Source: Syngnathus acus | Lineage: Eukaryota > Chordata > Actinopteri > Syngnathiformes > Syngnathidae | Length of the DNA: 64,000 bases | Direction: 5' to 3' | NCBI RefSeq assembly: GCF_901709675.1 | Contig: NC_051090.1 | Span: forward strand, 10,983,342 to 11,047,341 | Shown here: piece by piece, positions 55,913 through 64,000 of the stretch | How the letters are laid out: each line of letters begins with the position of its first letter | Position numbering within the stretch: the first letter of the stretch is position 1 | Notes under the pieces: model-generated | What the model saw: only the letters and a program-made list of their open reading frames with translations | What the model was told of the DNA's origin: nothing | The model's database searches: none | Position numbers and translations under genes: made by a program

Positions 55913-58900
55913 ATGGCAGCCGGTCGCCCGCAACCACACGACCACCCGCCTGAGAACGGCTTCATCCCACTTGATCAGCCGGCACCCAGGCTGCTGCCGC
56001 ACATCGACGCCTCGGTTCTGCCGTCTCTTGGGGGGTTCGGGAGGCACCAGAAGCAGCTCGTGGTCCTGACCTGGATACCGGCATTGTTCATAGGCTTTAG
56101 TCAATTCTCGGATTATTTCCTCTTGGCGCAGCCCAACGGCACGTGTTTGCAACCTTTGGGTAACGACAGCAAATGGACAGCAGAATCGTACCCGCTCACC
56201 GGTACCGGACTGCAGGTCAACGGCACCGGGGATGATGAAGACGACGACGGCAGTGGTCTGCTGTGCGCCTGCAAGGAGAGGACATTGGAGCTGCACACGG
56301 GACTGAGTCAGAATGTGGTTACCAAGGTAACGAGCGCCACACTGGTCTGCAAATTTAACGAATACATTTATAAGATTTTTTTTAAAGTAGATTGATATCT
56401 GTCGACTGTGACAAGGCTCACCCACTGACCTCAATTTGAGATGGAGGCTGCGTGCACCCCCCAATTATCCAATGTGTTGATATACACGAGCCTACTTATG
56501 GATTAGTATTTACTGTATATGGTTTTTACAGTGTTTAGTTTGGCATATCTTGTTGTGAGATACTGGTGAAAGATAACTAAGAGAGGTATCGACACTGGCC
56601 TTGTAAGAATAATTTTACATTATACATATGCATTTTGGATTTATGCACGATTTTGATTTCTACATTTTTTGTGTTTACAGTGGAACTTGGTGTGTGACTC
56701 AGCCTGGAAGGTCCATATTGCCAAATTTTCTTTGCTCGTGGGCTCCATTTTTGGCTACTTAGTGATGGGTGTCATGGCCGACTGGTAAGTTCACTTCCTT
56801 TCCACTCCTGAAAGCTTGTATTCATATTGAAAATTCTATCTTGAAAAGTGACTTCTAAGTCATTTAAGCATCACTGATTCTGCATGCCTCCATCAGGCGC
56901 CCTGATGGAGAAAGCTCTATTGCGTTTAGTGTGGTACAACCAGACAGCTCTCACCCGAGCATCCGAGGCAGTGGGCTAGCTCATAAGGGCTTCATACTTC
57001 AGTTGGTGCCAGACCCACAAATTACTGCTTCGTTTGTTTTGACATCTTATTTTTATAATAGCAGAAAGTGAAGTGCCTGGCCCATTATGCCAGATGACTG
57101 ACTGAGTTCCCACAAGGCAACTCAGCTGGCGCGTGGGAAAACAAAATCCTTTGCATTGTGTCCTGGATCAGTAACCATGGAAACCATGTAAAGAACTGGC
57201 TTGATTCTAATATGACCTACTGGGCAACCAAACGAGGAAGTCCAGGCGGCCAAAACAAGACATGGCCCGTACGCCCTTGTTGACGCGATTAGCTCATGTT
57301 GTCGGGTTGTGAGCCCTTTGTAAAGATGTCTTTGTTTTTCTTTTTCTCTCTGCTTCCAAGGTTCGGTCGCCACCCGGTGTTGATTCTCTCTGTGCTCTTC
57401 ATGCTGGTGTTTGGTTTGAGTGTTGCCTTCTCTGTAAATGTCACCATGTTCAGCACCTTGCGCTTCTTTGAGGGTTTCTGCTTGGCGGGCCTCGCTCTTT
57501 CCCTCTACGTGCTCAGTAAGTACACACCTTACACCTGTCTGCTTTGGCACCGCTTGCATCCTCACCACCTTTTCTTGTTTCCCCTCTGTCGTCAGTCAGG
57601 CGGAATGTGAATGAAAAACAACATATGTTGAAGTTGTCGCTACAGCTTCATTTGCATTTTTAAGAAATAAAATCACTTGCTGATCTGCTTTAGTGCCAGC
57701 AGCACGTTTGTATTTTGCTCCCTCACTGCACCATATCATGTGACTTGTGTAATGAATCATATTTTCTAACTGTACTCATCACAAAATGCTTTGAATTGGA
57801 ATGAGGTCAACCGTGCGCTTACTGCATACACGTCAACGACCAAACTGTTTGCGTCCCCCATTTGATGACCTCATTCCATTCTTTCTACCAACGGAAATAT
57901 GGAATCCCGATTGTCAATCTATTTGATCTCTGGCCCTTTCCGTTTCCACTGAATTTGTCCTTCGATACCCCCTCTCCGTTTATCCATTGCTTTCTTGCTT
58001 TCTCTCTCCCCCTTGCAACGATTTTATTATTAGCACAGAGACCCGCAGCGCTTCTTTTCTCGCGCTTCCTTTCATCATTTGCTTCTCTCGCTACAGATTG
58101 CCGTCGAAATCATTCGCCGGCCCAAATATGCCGACGCGGTGTGTGTAACTGTGTGCATCGTTGGGTGTGGCAGCCATTTGGGACGTGTTTATGAGGAATT
58201 GAGCGCCTCGCGGGGCCGTCCTTGGGGAGCTATTAGCGTTGAGCTTCTTCGTCCTCACGTTTGTTTTTCATTTGAACTTGAGGCGCACAATTGCAGTCAC
58301 TCTTTGGATCATTTGAACTCACACACTGTAAGAGAGTTGGTTGTGCCATGGAAAAGATTTGCTTGCTTCCAAACTTGGTACGGCAGTTAAGGGTCTCAAC
58401 CTGAATCTGCTAAATGTTATGAAGTCTTGTAAGAAATGTTGACAACTCCTCAGCTCTCTGGACGCACTCCCACACAGACAGTGGTCACCAGCTGGCTCTC
58501 AAAGTCTGCCCCCCCCCCCCTCCGGTTTTTGTTTTCTTCAGACAAGGAAGTGCCGGTGAATGAGTGTGTGCAAAGAAAAGAATGAGGGAGAAAGGAGGCT
58601 TCATGGGGGATGGGGCGAGACCAGGCAGGGAGGGGGGGGATTGGGCAGGGGAGTGAGGCGATACCAGGATGAGCCCACAGGCAGGGGGGCGAGAGGGGGG
58701 GCACTGAGATAATCAGCGCATTCTGCTACTCAGCGAGAACAAAAGGTTTGTGCCTACAGTGTGTGTGTGTGCGTGCGTGCGTGCGTGTGTGTGTGCGTGT
58801 GCAATATCTCAGTCGAGCTGGCAACAGTTGAAAACAGCACAGGGAGGTTTGTTTTTTGTTTTGTTTTTTTAATTTGCACATATTGGGTCACTTCCGCATT

Positions 58901-61563
58901 GTATAAAAGTAATGTGTTTGCAATGTCGCGTACGCACAGATTCTTCAGACTGGATTATTTAAATTTTTATTCAGACGCCGTTTTCTGGATATGTTTGTTA
59001 ATAATGGTGAGCACAGTTAAAGCTTGAAGCTCTCTTTTTTGTGCTCTCTTCACTTGAGGGGTGGAGCTTTGCTTGCCCGCCTGGCGTTTCTCCATGACCA
59101 TGGTGGCCAGTTTCCTGATGGTGGCGGGGCAGCTGCTGATGCCTGGCCTGGCTGCCTTGTGCCGCCATTGGCCAGGGCGAGATGACTGGCAGGTTCTGCA
59201 GATTGTCATCATCAGCCCCTTCGTCTTGATGCTGCCCTACGTCTGGTGAGTTGACACGAACGCAATGTGCAGGACGCCACGCAGCGTGCCGGCCACGCAG
59301 CGCCTCCTCGTTGCTTTGGCAAAACATTGACGTGCTTCTTGCTGTCTGTGAGTTTCATGAGTGTCTTGCCCTTATGGCAGGATTTTTCCTGAATCGTTAC
59401 GCTGGCTGCTGAGCACCCGGCACTACAGACGTTCCAAAGCCATGATGCTGCGCATTGCGAGGAAGAACCAAGTGGACATGACGACTGAACCCAACAGAGT
59501 TCTTTCAGGTGCTGAAGGCTTCATACAGGGTCAACCGCCGGTCAAGAGCCACCGCTCAAAGCTCATGTCACGTTCGTTTGGACTTTTTGCACTCCATTCA
59601 TTATTTTGTGCTCGCAGCAGCTTCTTGATATGATTCACATTTAGACAACTCATTTAAGTTAAAAAAGTACAATGCGAAAGTTGCGATTCTATCTCCTGTT
59701 GCGTCAAGGTGTGAGCAAGGGTCTTGTTTTCAAGCAGAGCTGGAGCAGGAGCTGCACAAGAGGCCCCAGCGCTCCTGCGTGGTGAAAATGATGAGTACCA
59801 GGAACCTGTGGAAGAACATTGTGGTGCTGTGCGTCAACTCGTAAGTCATTTTCTTGCCTGCAATGTGCTCAGACACTATAGCGACATCGTTCACAGTCAG
59901 CTACTCAATGCCGGATTCATTTTTTGCCTTAAGTATCCGTGGCTGGTATCATCGGCCTCCTTTAGTACCCGATATCTTAAAATACGGGCCCGATTCCGAC
60001 ACCTGTACTCCTCCGTCCCTTCTGAATTATGATTCTTTCTCCATAAAGATGAAGTCAACGCATTTTCCGTCAACTCCCAGCTTTGCTTATTTGTGTGCAT
60101 TTTTTACAGGTTGACAGGCTACGGGATACACCACTGCTTCGCTCGAAGTATGATGGACCCGGAAGCCCAGCCCACTGCTTTGTGCCACACAGACTACTAT
60201 ACCATGGCTGGCATCGCCGTGGCAACGTGCGTGGCGCTGTGCCCCATGGTCGGCCTGATGGGTCGACGCGGTGGCCTTCTGACCTTCATGATCATCACAG
60301 CGCTCGCGTCACTGCTGCAGCTGGGCCTGCTCAATCGTGAGTCACCACACTGGGAAAGCACTTTTTCTAGCTCTCTCGACGATCAAAATGCAGCAGCTCA
60401 TGTTTTATGCAGTTTCGTAATTGCTGAAAACTGAAAAGATTTTCAGGCATGTACGGCCTACTTGTGTCACAAATGCCATGCACAATGTTTTTGTCATTAG
60501 CATGTTTTCTTGTCTGCCCTCCCCACATGTCAACCACAAATGCGATCCAGTGATTGGGAAGTACAGTCTCCGGTATGACATGGGTACGGTACAGCTACTA
60601 CCATTGCTCGCATTTGGTCAGGTTGGATGAATTACATGAAATCATATTGAGTGTTTTTCTTTCCCTGCTTTTTTTTCTTCCTGACAGTCCTGCGGGACAG
60701 CCTAAAGAGGAAATTCTCTGTGGCCTTCTCCATCATCGGCATGTTCTCCTCTCATGCTGTCAGCACCCTCAGTATTTTCTTTTGTGCTGAAATCACACCA
60801 ACAGTCATCAGGTAAGTGAGGATGATAGAAAGAGAATCATGGAGAGGCTCCTTGTGACTGAAATGCTTCACTCATGACACTTGTGAGCAAATTTGGAGCA
60901 GTGATGGGAAAATGGTTGAACCAGTTGTATTTTTGAACTACTCTAGTTGTGTTCAACATGGGGCTGATGAAAGCACACCGACTTACCATGTCGTCGACCC
61001 CGTTATTGAAACCAACAGTGCCATCTAGAGGTGTAAAAAAATACAGCAACGGGTTCATGAAGCACATTTCAAGCTTCATTTTACCATCACTCAAAATGGG
61101 AAGGATGATATGCGCTGAGCAAATCCTCTTGTCATGGATCAGGGGCGGAGGTCTGGGTCTGGTCTTAGCCAGCGCCGGCTTCGGCATGCTGACCGCGCCC
61201 ATCATGGAGCTCCACAACCAGAAGGGCTACTTCCTGCATCACGTGATTTTTGCTTGCTGCACGCTGCTGTGCATCATCTGCCTGCTGCTGCTCCCAGAGC
61301 CGCGGGGTCAGCCGCTGCCCGAGAGCCTGGCTGACGGGGAGACGTTCACCCGGCAAACCTTGCTCCATCCGGGCGAGCAGCACCTTCTCCTGGCCAAGGG
61401 TGACAGGGACTACTCACGCGTTCATGACACCCCGCTTCACCTGTCGGCCACGGGCGGCGCCACCGCGGCAGCTGCCACCGCTCTGGCAGCGGTGCCGGCC
61501 TCGTACTCCTTGGCCACCGGCGGCGAGGTCATTGCCAACCACACGATGGCCAACGGGGTTTGA
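55913..61563 (+). CDS. slc22a23: Solute carrier family 22 member 23 (orphan organic ion transporter)
   Basis: Multi-pass plasma-membrane protein of the major facilitator superfamily; the substrate is not established for this member. Ten coding exons: 55913-56326, 56681-56784, 57361-57515, 59059-59245, 59381-59508, 59738-59840, 60110-60336, 60551-60583, 60688-60811, 61143-61563. They give 631 residues (human 686). The first helix is near 48-71 (LTWIPALFIGFSQFSDYFLL). An extracellular loop (~72-135) has three N-glycosylation sites (N75, N84, N103) and an acidic patch (107-112). The MFS loop motif is ADWFGRHPVL. Strongly conserved blocks are NVTMFSTLRFFEGFCLAG, NSLTGYGIHHCFARSMM and GGGLGLVLASAGFGMLTAPI. 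The C-terminus is alanine-rich. The start fits the human MAID... position. All introns are GT-AG. Convergent with psmg4. Confidence 0.95.
58759..58802. repeat. GT/GCGT microsatellite in slc22a23 intron 3
   Basis: About 44 bases of GT with GCGT units, in the 1.5-kb intron between exons 3 and 4. A poly-C run (about 58508-58521) and a G-rich stretch (about 58621-58700) lie just upstream. Nothing else was recognised in that intron. Confidence 0.93.
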
Positions 61564-62855
61564 GCGCAACGAGTTGCTCAGCAACTAACAGGTCTGGGAA
61601 GCCACTTGAACTTGGGATTCAACTCGAATCCCAAATTCAAACGGCAAATCATTGAACCATTTTGAAGGGAACCGTTTTGTTTGTTGTGACCCTGATGATC
61701 TCTTGTGCCAAGAGAGGTTGGGATGTTGAGGAAGGTAAATTTGTCATTTGTAGTTAAATTATGAATTCAAGAATTGCCAAAATATTTGACCTGATTTGTA
61801 TTGATCTGAAATCTCCTGTGTTGCACTGCTGTCGACTCTGTTTTGAGTCTTTCCCAGGTCAAAGGAGCCGATGAAGGTAAATGGAGCAGCTATCGGTCAG
61901 TGTTTGAGTTGACTTCTTCTAACAGTTAATTTTTGCACTACAAGTCAAGAGACACAATCAAGCGGATTGGCTCAACCATTATCGCTGTATGTTTTGCATG
62001 AACGGGCACCACGTTTTAAAGGTTATTTGTATTACGCTGGTCTACAGTGGCACTTTATCCAGAAGTTGTTGTAGACGCTGATTTTGAAAGTGAGCATCAC
62101 GGCGGTTGGTGAAGGTTTATGAAGGTTGCTCGTGCATCCGGAGACCTTGGCGCGCATTGCCATGAGAGACTGCGGGTGATGCTACACAGACGTGAGCGTT
62201 GAATGGACATTGAAGTTCTCTTCTCTGAAGTCTTATGATGCGTCTCAACATTTGAACTGCCTTTTATGTATCTGTCGTTCTGAACCTTTTGTCATGCAGC
62301 CCAATTTTAGTCGCTTGTCACTCGCGAATATCCCGCTCCATGTCTCACTAGCTGTGTTCTCTGTACTGTGGTCATGATGTAATCCTGCTCCGATGGTAGC
62401 TAGCCAAAAAGCACAATTACAAAACTAAACACTAGTAGACTAGAACAGTCTGCCTCGAAAGGGGTTGCCTGTTGTTAGGGATTCTTAGTACTACGTACAA
62501 CCTGTGTTCATGAACTATTCAGCAATGATGTGTGATACACCTATTTAGACTCTACAAGCACATTCTATAGTAGCGTTACATAAACTACAAACAGAATTGT
62601 AGGACCCAGCATCTTCCTTGTACTTCTTTAGCATGTTTCGTATTTTGAACACAATTTTGAACACATGGTTCATGTTTTCACCACTTACACTAAAAAAAAG
62701 AAAAAAAACACAGACACAACCCAGCCACCAAAACTGTTTTCTAAGTCGTATTTTTTAATGATGCATTTGTACCAAAAGCCATAGGCTGACATGTTTTGAT
62801 AATAGAAATCACCTAATTTATTGTGTCAATAAAAAAATCACTGGATGTGACGTTC
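61564..62855 (+). other. slc22a23 3' UTR
   Basis: From the stop codon to just past AATAAA at 62828-62833. No ORF with similarity. The extent is inferred from the signal. Confidence 0.65.
62817..62833. terminator. Paired, opposite-strand poly(A) signals of slc22a23 and psmg4
   Basis: Plus-strand AATAAA at 62828-62833 (slc22a23) and minus-strand AATAAA at 62822-62817 (psmg4) lie five bases apart. If both are used, the two 3' ends cross each other by a few tens of bases. Confidence 0.65.
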
Positions 62856-62943
62856 TTGTGTGTGGTAGATGTCACCGCAACAAATAAGAGAACAACCAGC
62901 CCTTCCTTTTCTACAGTCTCACACAAAATAGCTTGGGGAAAAA

Positions 62944-63889
62944 TCAAAATTTCCCCGGATGAAGCTCAAGCTCCTTTTTGATTCGGGTTTCCACTAGCAG
63001 AGAGAGACTGGAGTTGGTCGTTGGAAGACTGTAACTAACAAAAACTTGCTTTTGGGTCTTCTTTGCTGCAAAATGAGACACACAATTAGTACACTCTCTT
63101 TGGAAGGCTGCCCCTCCATTCTTTTTAACATATTTATATCCCCTCAGAATGGAACCAGTGATGGAAAAATAATGAGGCGGAAGAAATCCACAGTGCCTAG
63201 TGCTAAACTATTGTATGGAACAAAGAATGCAGACTACCTAATCTCTGTGCCAAAGAATTTGGAGCTGTATCTGAAGGGTCCCCCATCACCAACGTAGATA
63301 ATGGCATGGAGTCCTGCACAAAAGATAGACAGGCTTCAGAATGGACAGTACTGACACTGTTTTGAATCAAAATGTCGTATTTCACTCAAAAATTCGCCGT
63401 TTCATTTATACCAATACTAAATGTGATTTTGAGATTTGGCCCATCGTTGCAATGACCATAAATTTATGCATTAATTTCATCTGAGCAGACAACGAATTGA
63501 ACAAAGGGGCAGTGCAAAGGGGCCAGGTTTGTGTGATCACAAAAGAAGACATGAGATCAGATGAGATCAGATCACTTCATCATTAACACCATCGCGATCA
63601 CTTGCATGAGTCAATTCACGCTCAAAGAGAAAACATTTCGTGTGACGAGCCCTTCTTAAGACGTTTCTTTCCCCCCTTCTCGAGCCAAGCGATGCCAAGT
63701 CATTTTGTACTTGTTGACTATCAGCTTTGGACTCACGTATCTGCTGCTCATTGAAACCGCCAAGTTGGACAGAAGTGGACTCGAACCAACCCAGAGGAAA
63801 AAAGCACCACTGAGTTTCATGACGTGAAAGTGAACCGTCTGCTCCATAAATCTTTCCGAAAAGTTGTGAACTGAAATAGGATCCGGCAT
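62944..63889 (-). CDS. psmg4: Proteasome assembly chaperone 4
   Basis: Small chaperone that, with PSMG3, helps assemble the alpha ring of the 20S proteasome. Three coding exons: 63889-63737, 63313-63238, 63065-62944, in frame, giving 116 residues plus TGA (human 123). Matches across the family: SVHNFSERFMEQTVHFHVMKL, FLWVG and LSNLAVSMSSRY in exon 1. Exon 2 has DSMPLSTLVMGDPSDT and LAQRL; exon 3 has KKTQKQVFVSYSLP and a KF end. The start MPDPISVHNF is a few residues shorter than the mammalian form. The PSMG4-SLC22A23 convergent pair is also found in human. The stop is only 111 bases from its likely poly(A) signal, so the 3' UTR is very short. Confidence 0.94.
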
Positions 63890-64000
63890 CTCTCCGACTT
63901 GGGCGTCACTCGTTTTTATTTATTTTTATTGTTGTCTTGTATGCAAACGTGAATTCACGAGCGGAAGCAGCATAACTGGTAAACAACAACTTCCAGGTCA
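63890..64000 (-). promoter_or_regulatory. psmg4 upstream edge
   Basis: The last 111 bases, immediately 5' of the psmg4 start. Expected to hold its 5' UTR and core promoter. Contains AGCGGAAGC (63960-63968), an ETS-like core. Nothing further can be said at the window edge. Confidence 0.35.

Noticed and set aside
60551-60572. Alternative end of slc22a23 exon 8 at 60572 (donor GTATGA)
   Set aside because: It breaks the reading frame with exon 9; the donor at 60584 keeps the frame and the family length.

Overview
This window is vertebrate nuclear DNA, almost certainly from a ray-finned (teleost) fish. The genes are split into many short exons with GT-AG introns. Every protein has a clear vertebrate orthologue. 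The spacers carry long GT/CA microsatellites and fish-type repeats: an L2-type LINE tail, SINEs ending in GGATGGATGG, a Tc1-like transposon and an hAT-like fragment. Short introns and six whole genes plus one partial gene in 64 kb suggest a compact percomorph-type genome; the species cannot be fixed from the sequence alone. Exon coordinates were worked out by hand from splice signals, reading-frame continuity and protein similarity recalled from family knowledge. No database search was run.

Layout, left to right. (1) adcy1, minus strand, 5' half only: eight coding exons between 7812 and 287, with the rest beyond the left edge. (2) A spacer at 8.1-16.8 kb with microsatellites, an LTR-like repeat lying as inverted copies, and a dead Tc1-like element with long inverted terminal repeats that each hold two direct repeats. 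(3) sirt5, minus strand, complete (303 codons), then phactr1, plus strand, complete (542 codons), arranged head to head about 1.5 kb apart. (4) tbc1d7, minus strand, complete (294 codons), tail to tail with phactr1. (5) A repeat-rich spacer at 27.4-34.4 kb: an hAT-like fragment, a tandem duplication cut by an L2-type LINE, and an LTR-like sequence cut by a 1.33-kb TA-flanked inverted-repeat element that itself carries two SINE-type insertions. (6) dsp (desmoplakin), minus strand, 24 coding exons and 3482 codons. (7) A quiet spacer at 50.4-55.9 kb. (8) slc22a23, plus strand, complete (631 codons), convergent with (9) psmg4, minus strand, complete (116 codons). Their poly(A) signals lie within 17 bases of each other.

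The most notable feature is the desmoplakin tail. Its last exon encodes four consecutive A-type plakin repeat domains at a period of 243-249 residues, followed by one B-type and one C-type domain. Mammalian desmoplakin has a single A-B-C set. The three extra units roughly account for the greater length compared with the human protein (2871 residues).

The genes do not form a pathway: they are neuronal cAMP signalling (adcy1), mitochondrial deacylation (sirt5), actin and PP1 regulation (phactr1), TSC/mTORC1 control (tbc1d7), desmosome adhesion (dsp), an orphan transporter (slc22a23) and proteasome assembly (psmg4). All except adcy1 have human orthologues on the short arm of chromosome 6, so most of the window is a compressed conserved-synteny block. 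No CRISPR array, operon, riboswitch, tRNA or rRNA gene was seen.
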